Of a stretch of 64,000 nucleotides of DNA, positions 24,501 through 35,472 are shown piece after piece. This DNA comes from Apostichopus japonicus. Lineage: Eukaryota; Echinodermata; Holothuroidea; Aspidochirotida; Stichopodidae. A program made the position numbers and the translations under genes. Position 1 is the first letter of the stretch, and every line of letters begins with the position of its first letter. The notes under the pieces were generated by a model that was not told the DNA's origin, searched no databases, and saw nothing but the letters and a program-made list of their open reading frames with translations. Location of the stretch: positions 2,058,501 through 2,122,500 of the forward strand of contig NC_092581.1 of assembly GCF_037975245.1 (NCBI RefSeq), written 5' to 3'.

Positions 24501-27500
24501 ACACCCTCCAATTGAAGCTAATGGACATTAAAGGCAGAATTTTTTCAGGTCAAAAAGTCAATAGCGCCATCTATTTCTAGAGCAAATTAAATTCAGTTTG
24601 ATTTAGGTTGATACTGTTGAAACATGTGACTAATTGTTGGAGGCTAACAAACTGTTTGAAAACTTAATTAGCTTGAAATATAGACAAGGCTGCAGAGTCA
24701 TGCAAAGTCCAAAGTTTCTTGACCAATCAAGCAGTGCTTGAAAATGATCAATATTTCTTTAAAAGCCCCCAACAATGAGTCAGCAGATTGCAAGGTTTGC
24801 AAGTGCAGTTTATGTAGTTATAAATTTTCAAATGAGTAAAATCAATCAGTATCATGTTGTGTGAACATGTGACATGTAATGACATGATATTGGATGTGAA
24901 AGGTGCAGGCTTGAATAATCATACTTTATCATACTAAACCAGTATTTATCTAAACCATTTATCTAAACCAGTATTTATCTAAACCAGTTTTTATCTAATC
25001 ATACTAAACCAGTATTTATCAAAGATCATTAATTTACAACTGTACACAGAGTCTTGGGACCAATATAGCTTGAAATTATAGTAAAACTAACGCCATGCTC
25101 ATTCTTAACTCACTCTACATTAAATTTTATATTTTACCATTTTCATACATTGACATTTAAAAAAAAGCAAAAATATTGATTCCTGCAATTTGTTAAAGCC
25201 AACTGCACTTGTTGTAAGTTTATGAGTTTGACAAGGTCATCAATTGTGTGCAGGTGAATGCTAAGGTCACATGAATATTTGGCAAATATAGTTTTCACCT
25301 AAAAGTATCAATTTGAAATTAACCTGGAATTAGGAAGGCAATTTGCAGAGTTTCTCAGTTCAGCTTTTGGCTACAACATCACTGGAATTGGTGATTTTGT
25401 ATCATTGCAAGGCAGAGACTCAATCCACCCCCAATTTAATTTTTTTTTTTTTTACAAATATAAATAGGGAGAAATTCCATTGCAGCAGAAATAAACTTAA
25501 AGAAAAGCAACTATATAATACCATAATTAGAACTGATCATATTTAGTGTTTAAAAACCAATGCCAAAGCAAACAAACGTTCATAATGCATATTATTGGTG
25601 TTCTTAACAATGTGATTGCTCTGTATATTTTACGCCCACCTAGTCATTGTTGTTCGACTTGCAAAATTTTCTTTGTTCCTTGCCATCAATACAGGTGTTT
25701 GACTTGAATGAATAAATGTTAAATATAACTTATTGTCCATGATGTAAATCCAACATGGCAAGTTGATTTTGAGAAGAATGGAGGGGTTTGCCCTGAAAGA
25801 TAACATGACACGTTGCAAATAGATTTTCCTGCAGTCAACATTAAGGAATAAAACCATCAGTATTGACTTCCAAGATTTGTTTAACCATTTGACTTTTGAT
25901 CAACTTTTCATATCACTTATCCCTACACTTTATAATCAAACTTTCATTCACTATAAATTATGCTAAGTTTTCAAAATCATGAAACCTATAAAAACATGAA
26001 TACATGAATGAATGAAGCCCCCTCCCCCTACCCCTCCCTTTTCCCCCTCCCCAACAGGAAAGGAAAAAGAAAAAATATTGTCATGATAGTGAAATAAGAC
26101 TGTTAGACAGTATAGATAGATATTTGTAGTGCGATATTAATTGATATCATTTTATTACAGTCAAGTACAAACAAAATTGAGTTCATTCCTCTTGTACCTG
26201 TGTCCCACACCTACAGTACTCGTTCTGACCTACCTTGGCCTCAGCACTGGTAACATCCTTGTACGTCCCCCCCCCCCCCAACTACCCTCTCTAAGGTCAC
26301 TCACCCGCCTTCTTCCATATGCACAGGAGACAGGTCTTTGTAAATAACCAAATGAGTAAGTTTTGTGGTTTCTAAACACACAGCTCTTCACATAAACTTT
26401 AAGTATTGGCTAGCGACCATGTGCACTGAACATTATAGATTGGATATACAGCTCTACAGTAGGGTAGAGACTATATAGATGAAAGGCAACACTTAATTCA
26501 ATAATAGACATTTGTGGGACAAGTTCTATGGCATCACAATTTATGATACATATGTCAAAGTACAGGTTCAAAATTAGTTGATTGAAATGGGTATCCTGGG
26601 GTCTGAAGATGATTCATGATTAATAACAAGAAATATGCAGGAAATTTTCTACATCTACGTGTAAACGTGAAAAACCAGATCTTTATAGCATTTTGTATGG
26701 CAAGAATATGAAAAGTTTTTGCAAGTATGGAGTTAATAATGCATCTGGCAACAACCAGAGCGAATGATCGCATCTCGACAGTTCATTTGAGACTACGCCA
26801 GGGAAGAATCGAGGGTTTACCCAGTCAAAATATAAATTTACGTTCAATCAACTATATCTTGAGGTAGAGACATTAGAGATATTGAGATGGAGTTTTCGAA
26901 ATTACACTAGAATATTTTACCTTAATACATAAGTGTCGCATTTTCCACCACGAGAATGTCCTTTTAACAGTTCAGTATTAAGAAATATAGAGAATGAGAG
27001 CTTACGTAAAATGAAATTGACAGAATACAGTTTAAAAAACAAATATTATTGACGTACTTGCGTTTTTTTTCTCCCTTCAATCTAGGCCCAGATTCGGAGA
27101 GCTGAACTTCAGAAATCCAGAGCCCTGCAGTCGTACTATGAATCAAAATGTAAACGTCAGAAAAGAATTAAGAGCAAAAAGTGAGTTTTTTTTCAAATTT
27201 TTTATATGCTTTATTTTTAAATATCTTTTCAAAAGTTTTGAAAGTCTGGAAAAAGGAACTTCTTGAGTGAATGGCTATAAAAGATGAAAAGGAGCTCAAG
27301 AAAGGAAAAAAAAAACTTATTACAGAGGTTGTACTTATCCTTTCATCGTTGGCAGGCAATTTCATGTTCATTAATAACTAATTAATGTTGACTGGTAAAA
27401 ACAATGACTATAACATTAAGTCCCCTAGTCCATGTGTTCGCTTCTTCAAGCTCTTAGATTTTACCAACTAGGAACCTGTATTGGGCTATTCTCAGGATCT

Positions 27501-30500
27501 GTAAGACTTATCTTCATTTTTTGTGGTCTTTTGAAATAAAACAGAAGAATTTTTTTTGATTATCCACCTTACAAGCAGAGTCATTGTAGGCTACATAGCT
27601 TGTTTCCAACTATGAAGCTGTGGTCGAGCTAAACACTGTAACTAAGCTAGCTAAACACTGTAACTACGTTACTGTAACACTGTAACACTGTAACTAGCTA
27701 AACCAAGCTAAACACTGTAACTACGTATACATATGGAAGACCATAAAGGCCAGTAGATGTAACATATTTATACACAACAATCGTTTCACTGTATTGAAAA
27801 TCAGATATCATCGTATCAAGAGGAAAGGCAAAGCCAAAGAGGAAGTGAAGAGGATGGAGGAGATGATGAAGACGGATCCCGAAGCAGCCGCAGAGGAATT
27901 GACGAAGATGGAGAAAATAAGAGCAGAGGTTAGAAACAGTTTGTAGTCATTGCACCTTGGTGAAGGAAAAAACCTTAAAGAAAACAGAAGGTTGTGGAAT
28001 AGTAGTTATGTTTGTTAACCCAGGTTGGGGGGGGGGGGGGGGAGTTCCAGTGTAAATAAATGATACAGTAGCTGTTTTCCTACCTTGAAATATGAGTTTC
28101 AACTACGACATCAGACATTGCAAGTGCTTGGAAGTATTTCTTAAAAGATATCGTAAAAGTAACGGACCATTGACACTTTGTAGGCGCTTTGTATGTTTTT
28201 TTTATTTTGTCCTTATGTCTTCTATTTCTTGCTCCACAGGAGAGGATGAACCTACGGCATAAAAACACCGGCAAATGGGCGAAAGGGATGATGCGGTTTG
28301 GAAAGTACAGCTTAGAGGTATTAAGCGAATACATCCATTTCATGTGTTTCAGGGTTTTGCCGTCGGGCAAAGATCAGTAGGATTGAATAGGCTCCCACCC
28401 TTGAAAGGTCTTTGTGGACAGACATCTGATATATTTCATGGACTTTGTTTGAGGAAGAGAATAGAAAAGAAATAAAGTTTTTCTGAATTATGATTGATGT
28501 AAATATTAATGATGTAATCAGTATAAAGAAGTAATTAGGTAGGCCAGGAGTGAGGGAAGAAGGGATGCAGGGCTGGGAGCTCAGAGAAGTTATCAGGTAG
28601 ACCAGGGGGGAGGGGAATTGAGGGGAGGGAGTGAGGGGAGGGCTTAGAGAAGTATTCAGGTAGGCCAGGAGTGAGGGAGGGAGGGATGCAGGGATGGGAG
28701 CAGAGAGAAGTTAGACCAGGGGGTGCGGGTGGGGGGGGTTGTGGGGGGAGGGAGGGGAGGGCTTAGATCATCTCAAACTAAGTTGTCAGACTAAGATTGT
28801 CCAGTTTATTATTCAGATAGCTACATATATGGCAGAAGGTATTTGTGTTTTTGCTCTTTTTAATTTAACATTTATGCAGGATTTAAAAGAGGGTGGCAGA
28901 GCTGTACAGAAAGTGTAACATTACTAAATGTCACTTTTCTGTGCTGACTGTAACCTCAAAATTTATTCAACTATTGTATCAAACAGAGCAAGACCGGATG
29001 TAACATTATCGTGTATGACCTGTGTTTTAGTATGTGTTTGATTTGACAAATCTCATTCCACATTTTTATTTAGGCTCGTCAAAAAATTGCCGATCAGTTG
29101 GACGAAAACCGGGTTCTGACTCAGAAAATAGCAGAAGTCGTCGAAGACGAAGATGGTCGGGCGGGAGATGCTGACAGAGTAAGAGCCGTTCCTCTGTCAC
29201 TGAGTGACGTCAACAATCCTTGGTTTACAGGAAAAGTTCAAACTGACGAGGAGAAAAAGAGAGGAGGCAGTGACGGTACCGATGGAGCGAGAGAAGCAGG
29301 GAAGGAATTTTCTCGGCCAAAGGCAGTGGAAGCAGAGGCGGTGGATGACTCTGAGAATGAAGAGAATGCCCCCGGCGTCAAGAAAGACGAATTGGATGGA
29401 GAGCTGGAGAGGTTGCGGTCCAAGAGAAAGTTGCGCAGTGAGGAGGCCCAGAGAATCAGAAGGAACGGAGAAACCTCTGAAAATATGTCTTCTGAAGAAG
29501 ATGAAGAAGAAGATGAAGAAGAAGATGGAGCTGAAGGATTGGCAAATGAATTGGAAGAAGGGAGAAAGGAGGAGGAAAGAGAGGATAAGAAAGGAAGAGT
29601 TCAAGATGATGCCCTTGGGGTTGGCCTCATCGACGAAGAGACGACAAGAAAAAATACGGAGGAGGATTTTGAATCCATCACCGAGATGGAGGAAGTGACC
29701 CCGAGCGAGAGATTGCAGGAGGAGGAAGGTAAGGAGGAGAAAGAGCAGACGACGAGGAGGGAAGGAGAGAAAAGTTCCAGGGAGGAGGCTAACGTAGATC
29801 CGAGTAAAGTCTTCACCCTGAAGCCGAAGAACGTCATCACCGTGGCACCTGATTTAGTCGTGGAAGGAGACGGCATGCAAGAGAGTGACCATCTCATGAA
29901 TATTCAGCAGGCGTTTGAAGACGACGACGTCATCGACGAATTCAAAGCTGAAAAGGAAGCAGCGATAGAGAAGGGTAAACCTAAACCGGTGGACTTGACA
30001 CTGCCAGGCTGGGGGTCCTGGGGAGGAACAGGAGTGAAACCCTCAAAGAAAAAGAAAAGGTAAGAGCACCGGGGCTGTTTGTGGTTTCACACATTTATTC
30101 CTTTAACGTAAGAAATTATTCTTCCATGGAAGCGTTTAAGCTAATAACCTACCATTAAAGCAATAAACTAGGGTAGGTCTCATATCCTATGTGTCAGATT
30201 CATGTGCGACTCACATTTTAAGTATCTTAGTCAGGTACTATTCACATATAAAGTTTACTGACTCAGTTACGACTCACTGTTTAAGTCATCAATTAAGGTG
30301 CAACTCACACTTACAGTATTTTAGTCAGGTACCAGTCACATACAGTTTGTGTGAATAGTTCCTGACTAAGATACTCTTAGTGTGAATGGTGCCTGAGTTG
30401 ATTACTTTAACAGTACTGACTAAGATATGATTCACTGTTAAAGTAACCAACTTGGATGCCAGTAACATTTAATGTATCAGAGACAGGTATTTATTCACTG

Positions 30501-33500
30501 ACTCAGATATGAACCACACAACGCATTAATATATGCATTAATATAAGCTTTAATATATGACATATATATATGACATTAATATATGACATTATACATAAAT
30601 ATATGACAAAATATATATATGCATTAACATATATGACCAAAAGTTCCCAGTTGGATCCATCCACAGTCACACATTGTAATATGGAAACTTTTAATGGTAA
30701 TGCCAAGCAGTAGCACTTTTACTCTTGTTTTTCATGTAAAATGTGACCCTTCCTTTAACGGTAAGCAACCTTTTGGACCTGAAAGGCATTCCTGTCACAC
30801 CTGTGGTTGAATGAGCAATACTGAAATCTTTAGAAATCTTATCAGGCAGACATCTTTTTGTTTCAAGACAACAAAGAAATAACAAGGGAAAAAAATGTCC
30901 TTTTCAATAACCTGTTGGCCAAATGCCAATTTGAATATAACATATTAATAAGTTATCAATGTCATTGAGTTTATGTGCCAACAAAGTAAGCTCCTGTGTT
31001 CTGTTACTCATGCATTCATGCCTCCGAGAAGAATGAATACTTTCAGAATGGGCAGATTATATAAATTTTCGGTTTGGAACTTGTCTAGCTGGGAATTGTG
31101 TGAATAGAAGATATCTGGAAGAGATAATACATACATTATTAACATTAGTAGGGATAAGTTCTTGCATGGGTATGGATGGTTGAGATGTGTGAGGCATGTT
31201 TGGGGAGCTCTCTGTTTATCCAGTGCACAGAGAGAAATCTTCATATGTTCGCTTTGCAACTCCATGTCAGCAATAGGATGAAAGGTGGTTTCAAACAAGG
31301 AAACTTTGAAGTGAGGAGGGCTGAAAGAAATCATTATGAACTCAGATTAAGAGGATGGGGGGAGGGGGGCTGGAGGATGGCTGGAGGAGGGTGGAGGGGG
31401 GGGTGGAGGCAGTGGTAGACACTTAAGTATGTGGCATTGAAGGAAGCAAATGTTGGTGAATGATGCAATGGGCTGGTAGTATAATAATGGGCTAAGTTGA
31501 GAAAAATGTACTGCTGGCAATGAAGGAATAGTGGAACAAAGTAAGTAAACATGGGCTGAATGAAATAGAGTGGGCTGACAAAAGAATAATGCACAGATAA
31601 GCAAGAATGGAGGTGCAGGAACAGTGGACTGTAAGTAAATGTGGGCTGAAAGAAACAATATGGGCTGATACAATAATAGTGGGCTTATGAAACACTGTAA
31701 GAGAACCATTATAAATAACCTACACATAGTGGGCTGAAGGTAAGTGATGTGGGCTGAATGAATCAGTATGGGCTGATACAATAATAGCGGGCTGATGAAA
31801 CACTGTAAGGAAACCATTATAAATAATCCACACATGTAAGAATTGTGGGCTGAAATATAAGCAATTTGGATTGAAAAAAACCAATCGAAGGTCATTTGGG
31901 GTCAAATTGTGAAAACCTTGTAAACATTGTATCTCAATATTGGAAGCTTGGGCAGATCGCATACTTGGTATGAAGGTGTATAACATTGAGTAAAAGAAGC
32001 CTATTGATTTTGGTGGAGGTCACTTGGGGACAACAGTTCAAGGCATGAAAGCCTTGTAAACATGATATTGCAAGAAGGGAAACTTGGACAGATCTCGTAT
32101 TTGGTTTGTAGATGTACCATATCAAATTTAACTATTTAAGGAGCCTATTATTGCTTTTGGTGGAGGTCAAAGGTCATTTGAAGTCAACCATCGCCAAACA
32201 TTTACTTTACTCCCATCTTACCTGTCTCTCCACACTTACACATCTTCCTAAACATAATATGGCAAGCTTGGACAGATCGCATAATTGGTATGTTTAATGT
32301 ACTACACCGAGTACAAGAAGCCTAATGTTGTGGGCGTAGGTCAATGGTCGCATGAGTTCACCAGGGTCAAATTTTGAAAACCATGCTTTGCACAATTTTC
32401 AACAAGGACAGATGCCATATTCAGTATGTTGATGTATCTTACACAAGTCTGATAACTGCTCATGTTACATCATCGAAACCACAATGCATTTTTGCATTCT
32501 GGGTTAAAGATCTAAATTGTATCCCTGATGTCTCTGCATGGCTAGAAGTGGTATGAGGTACTTGGTAACCAGGAGGTGTAATAGAGAGTTGGGTGGGGGG
32601 GAGGAGATGTATTATTTGTTACCCCCCAAAGGCTTTTATGAAATTATTCGTTCAATTTCTACAGGTTTATCCGCCAAGCCCCACCAGCGGCACCTCGTAA
32701 GGATGATGGCCTCCACCACGTGATAATCAACGAAGACAGGGATAGAAAGATATCCCTCCATCAGGTAGGCCTGCGAATGTCGATACCACTTAGTCTACTA
32801 GTGTTCATGTTCGCATTTAGAACCAGAGCCCAGATAAAAAACGTAGGCAGACATGATCATAACATGCAATACACCCCCGACTAAAACTTTAGGGAACTCC
32901 CCGGCTATTTTTCTCCGTTCTTGCTTTCGCAGGCAATGAATACTAATAAGCATATTTTGATTTTGTTTTGTTTAATTCTAAACAGGTTTTATTGCATTGA
33001 GGTGTTTTAATTGTATTTGGACAAGTTCCACGTCGACGGTGCGTTTCATTTCCTCAAGTCAATAACAACTAAGAAGACATAGCTTGCATAGAAAGAAAAA
33101 TTTAACACTGTATCTCTGTATGATTTGGTATTGTGAGTACAGGTATATATAGAAGGAAGCGTTTCCATGCCCCAGAAATAACATACGTTATAATCAGTGG
33201 CTTGAAAATTATGGGTTCCACCCCCCACCCCCAAGGGATTTACATCCATGACACATTTCGTACTGTGGGAGGGAGGGGGATGGATGGGTAAGATGTTATT
33301 TTGACCATGGGAGAGGTTGACCCTTCTCCTTTGAGAATCTTTGTTGTTGCAAAAATGGTGCTTAGATGCAACATGATGAGCCAATATTTTGCAACATTTT
33401 GAAACAACGGTGATGAATTTTCAACTGCTTAGGTGTTATTCTGGACACGTACATGCATGTTAAATATTTATTTACTCTACAATAGGGTCATATTTCATTG

Positions 33501-33935
33501 GGCTAAGTAACGTGATGTGGCTTTTAGGTCGATGAGTTTGTTTTTGAATTTGCACCTCAAACGTATGAAAGAGACGTCACTACCTTCTAATTCTAATTTT
33601 TTTTTTTCTCGTTTCATCATTTCCAGGTTCGTGATTTGCCCTATCCCTTCTCCTCCGTGGAACAATTCCAAGGGTCCATACGCGCTCCCATCGGGGACAC
33701 ATGGAACACACCGTCCGCCGTCGCTAAGCTAACCAAACCGAGTTATTCGACAAAGCTGGGGACGATCATTGAGCCGATCCAAGAGGAGGTACTGAAGAAG
33801 GGTGCTAACAAGAGACGAAATCGGCCGAAGCCGGACATTGAATTGGACGGACCTAAATCAAAGAGAGTCAAGTCAAGAAAAATAAAAGACAAGAGACAGA
33901 ATAGAGGAAACGAGCGAAAAGCAACGGTGGAATAA
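15506..33935 (+). CDS. UTP14: UTP14, U3 snoRNP-associated small-subunit processome protein (12 coding exons)
   Basis: Coding exons: 15506-15568, 16555-16625, 17676-17740, 18967-19106, 19985-20140, 21532-21654, 27086-27180, 27805-27928, 28240-28317, 29074-30059, 32665-32764, 33627-33935. All junctions are GT..AG and the phases agree, giving 769 residues against 771 in human UTP14A. Conserved blocks in order are KWDQVVK, the AMSLEEAQIRRAELQ-RALQSYYE helix, KRIKSKKYHRIKRKGKAK, HKNTGKWAKGMMRFGKYSLEA, an acidic coiled middle, DLTLPGWGSWGG (about 612-623), VIINEDRD, and the C-terminal VRDLPYPF...APIGDTWNT. UTP14 acts in the nucleolus in 18S rRNA maturation as a co-activator of the helicase DHR1/DHX37. 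The ATG lies 10 nt inside an exon with its own acceptor at 15491-15495, so at least one 5' exon (non-coding or with a few codons) probably lies upstream. Identification is firm; the exact N-terminus is less sure. Confidence 0.95.
15791..16071 (+). mobile_element. tRNA-derived SINE in UTP14 intron 1
   Basis: The head has an A-box-like TGACCAAGTGG and a B-box-like region GGGTTAATTTCCC, about 45 nt apart as in tRNA genes. A body of some 200 bp follows, then a (TTA)n tail ending near 16071. This is the layout of a pol III-transcribed SINE inserted in the sense of UTP14. Confidence 0.75.
16626..17675. other. UTP14 intron 2
   Basis: Contains a G-rich stretch (about 16730-16790) and a G-run near 17572-17583. 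No mobile element was recognised. Confidence 0.5.
18305..18660. repeat. Probable interspersed repeat with GATCCTAGCAGGATC hairpin
   Basis: The segment GTCTGACGTTTCGATCCTAG followed by CAGGATCTTCTTCAGAGG resembles a sequence recurring in invertebrate genomes, possibly the end of a Penelope-like or related element. A purine-rich stretch follows. I can see only this one copy. Confidence 0.35.
21030..21260 (+). mobile_element. Probable tRNA-derived SINE in UTP14 intron 6
   Basis: CCCAGTTCGAGTCACTCC resembles a pol III B box (GTTCGAGTC). The body that follows contains AAGCCAATGGGGCTTCTT and ends in A-rich sequence. The A box is weak, so only the family type is suggested. Confidence 0.45.
21853..22420. 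repeat. 285-bp tandem duplication in UTP14 intron 6
   Basis: GAGATATTCAAGTTAGAGGC recurs with a spacing of 285 bp, followed by shared GGGGCATGGCA, GGCACCAAGGCAATTTT and GGAATACACA blocks. The copies differ by several percent and by small indels. Confidence 0.85.
23052..23217 (-). mobile_element. Truncated copy of the 11330-11682 hAT-like element
   Basis: The minus strand from 23217 reads CAGGGTCGTAGCC, then a G-run, then TTCTCACAAAGGGGAGC and ACACTTAACGGAG, following the left half of the element at 11330. The other end is missing. Confidence 0.75.
23218..27085. other. Remainder of UTP14 intron 6
   Basis: AT-rich, with C-runs (24140, 24280-24320, 26267) and a small tandem array of TAAACCAGTATTTATC units at about 24935-25020. 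No exon is recognised. Confidence 0.45.
27620..27725. repeat. Short AACACTGTAACTA tandem cluster
   Basis: The motif CTAAACACTGTAACTA recurs irregularly, with truncated ACTGTAAC units between, in UTP14 intron 7. Confidence 0.8.
28535..28765. repeat. Purine-rich minisatellite in UTP14 intron 9
   Basis: Units built on GGTAGGCCAGGAGTGAGGGA and GGAGCTCAGAGAAGTT recur three to four times with indels, the last with a G-run. Confidence 0.8.
29074..30059 (+). other. UTP14: Large acidic exon of UTP14 (exon 10)
   Basis: This 986-nt exon holds 43% of the UTP14 coding sequence and starts at residue 306. It opens with ARQKIADQL, continuing the conserved block from exon 9. It then runs through Glu/Asp/Lys/Arg-rich, low-complexity segments including a run of EDEEEDEEED type near 29500-29527. 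It ends in the conserved DLTLPGWGSWGG and a KKKKR stretch. The donor is the GT at 30060-30061, overlapping an in-frame TAA that would end the protein if the intron were retained. Confidence 0.93.
30185..30510. repeat. Imperfect palindromic cluster in UTP14 intron 10
   Basis: CTTAGTCAGGTACTATTCACA-like units occur in both orientations. The pair at 30316-30341 and 30348-30375 forms an imperfect hairpin. It may be a decayed foldback element. Confidence 0.6.
31430..31860. repeat. GTGGGCTGA repeat array in UTP14 intron 10
   Basis: The motif (G/T)GGGCTGA recurs more than ten times. A larger unit of about 110 bp, marked by GGGCTGATACAATAATAG and TGTAAG(G/A)(G/A)AACCATTATAAAT, appears twice (from about 31660 and 31770). 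Confidence 0.8.
31860..32530 (-). repeat. Half-site repeat family (DR1/DR4-type), UTP14 intron copy
   Basis: Three to four units of about 135-150 bp, each with AAAACCTTGTAAACAT, a paired AGGTCA motif, AAGAAGCCTAT and an AGATCGCAT(A)CTTGGTATG-like segment. The same sequence in opposite orientation makes up 45540-46520. A further shared segment (GTTACATCATCGAAACCACA, 32464-32483) lies at both ends. 32164-32176 is a perfect AGGTCAAAGGTCA. Confidence 0.85.
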
Positions 33936-34035
33936 AATGACACATCTGATTGCAGAAATGTTATTATTTGGAGTTATCACTCTGGTTAAAAAAACAAAAC
34001 AAAGAAAGATTGATGGTTTTCTTGTAAAAGTGGAA

Positions 34036-34041
34036 AATAAA
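34036..34041 (+). promoter_or_regulatory. Candidate polyadenylation signal of UTP14
   Basis: An AATAAA lies about 100 nt downstream of the UTP14 stop codon. It is the first canonical hexamer after the stop; further AATAAA-type sites lie around 34300. Use is inferred from position only. Confidence 0.45.
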
Positions 34042-34810
34042 AGTCAAAACAGATTTTGCGGCTTTTTGGAAAAGGCACTTCACGGAGAGGAACGCAAAAA
34101 CAGTGTTAGACTGCATTAAATCTAGGCAAAGTGAATCGACCATGGAGTAATGCACGAAGACACAGGTCAAACTTTGATTCGATCATCTTGAAAGAAAAAT
34201 GCTTTTCATTACGCTGTGCTCGGTGTGCTGTGTATTAACTTATGCATAGTACAAGAGGGATTTTCAAATGTTTTCATAAATAATGATAGATAAACAGAAA
34301 TAAATATTAAACAACACTTCCCCAAAGCGTACATACATATCCGATTAAAAGGTGGAGAGACAATGACGAGTGAAAGGTACCACAAGCCACCACAATGTTT
34401 TAAGAGTACGAACACGGTCGTGACGTCACAAATTCACTCTATACACCGATATATCCAATGTAGGGTGGACCACATAGGCCATAGAGCCATCGTAGTACAG
34501 ATGCCTATTTGACAAACATATGGGGGTTGAAATAAAGACTTCAAATACACCCTCAAAGTAGATTTTGCCATTCCAAATTCCTGGTTAAAACTTTTATCAT
34601 TTCGATCCATACTCTTATTAATGTCAAAGTTGACATTATTCACGGACTGTCCGTTTAATACCTCGTGAAGTAAAGGTGAGTGAGCCTCTCAATCATATCG
34701 AAATACATAAGTCATTAATCATCGATAATTCTATTCATTTAGTTAATTTATATTTCGCTCCATCACAAATACCACATAAGACACAATACTATATATTTAG
34801 TAACACTACA

Positions 34811-34816
34811 TTTATT
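34811..34816 (-). promoter_or_regulatory. Candidate polyadenylation signal of CEP57
   Basis: TTTATT on the plus strand reads AATAAA on the minus strand, about 660 nt after the CEP57 stop. The variant ATTAAA also occurs closer, near 35417 and 35281. If the hexamer at 34811 is used, the UTP14 and CEP57 transcripts end about 0.8 kb apart without overlapping. Confidence 0.35.
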
Positions 34817-35472
34817 TAAGTTAAATGGCCTAAAATACTCTTATAATGTAACGGCAAGGAAGAGGTGGTATATTGGAAGCAGGACAGGGCGCTTAGGACC
34901 CTGGAAATAATTTGGACAAAGTGAATCTGTGAAATGAGAACCACGTCTGCACTGGTAATAATTTTTGGTGGCTTGCAGTAAGTCCAAATGTCATTTTCTC
35001 TCAACCTGTACATCACCTATATGTACTTTGTGAAGTGTTTTTTTTGGTGGGGGGTGGGGATTAATATTATCTATCAATGATGTGCAAAGCCTCTTCACTG
35101 TTCTTTAAAATGGTTGTCAAGGTAACAAGGATAGAAAATGGAGGCCATCTGTTACTTAACAAAACAGCCATATCGACACATGAAAAGATCATTTTGTTAG
35201 ATGGGGGGGGGGGATTAACCCAGTGATATTTCATGGCCAGAGTGGAATCATTCCAGCTGTGTCTACAAATGTCACCTCTTTTTAATCAGAGAGGTTTTAC
35301 TGAACAAGTTCACATTGCTAGGTGGAAGCTGTAAAGCCATCAAAAACTGATAAACAATTAATAATATATTTACTTAATCTAAGATAATAAAAAAGACAAT
35401 AGATAAACACTCTGTCTTTTAATTTAGTTTCCATAATCGTTTTATCGACTTGTCAATGTCTTTGATTTGACC

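Larger units (their letters stand above)
33942..35472. other. Convergent 3' region between UTP14 and CEP57
   Basis: This is the tail-to-tail spacer between two stop codons. It should contain both 3' UTRs. Composition is unremarkable and AT-rich, with a short G-run near 35200. I saw no third gene or recognisable transposon here. Confidence 0.6.

Noticed and set aside
29197-29897. Minus- and alternative-frame ORFs across UTP14 exon 10
   Set aside because: They are shadows of the acidic Glu/Lys-rich coding sequence; only the UTP14 frame joins neighbouring exons.
31347-31895. 182-codon minus-strand frame
   Set aside because: It spans the GGGCTGA repeat array in a UTP14 intron and reads only repeat-derived hydrophobic sequence.
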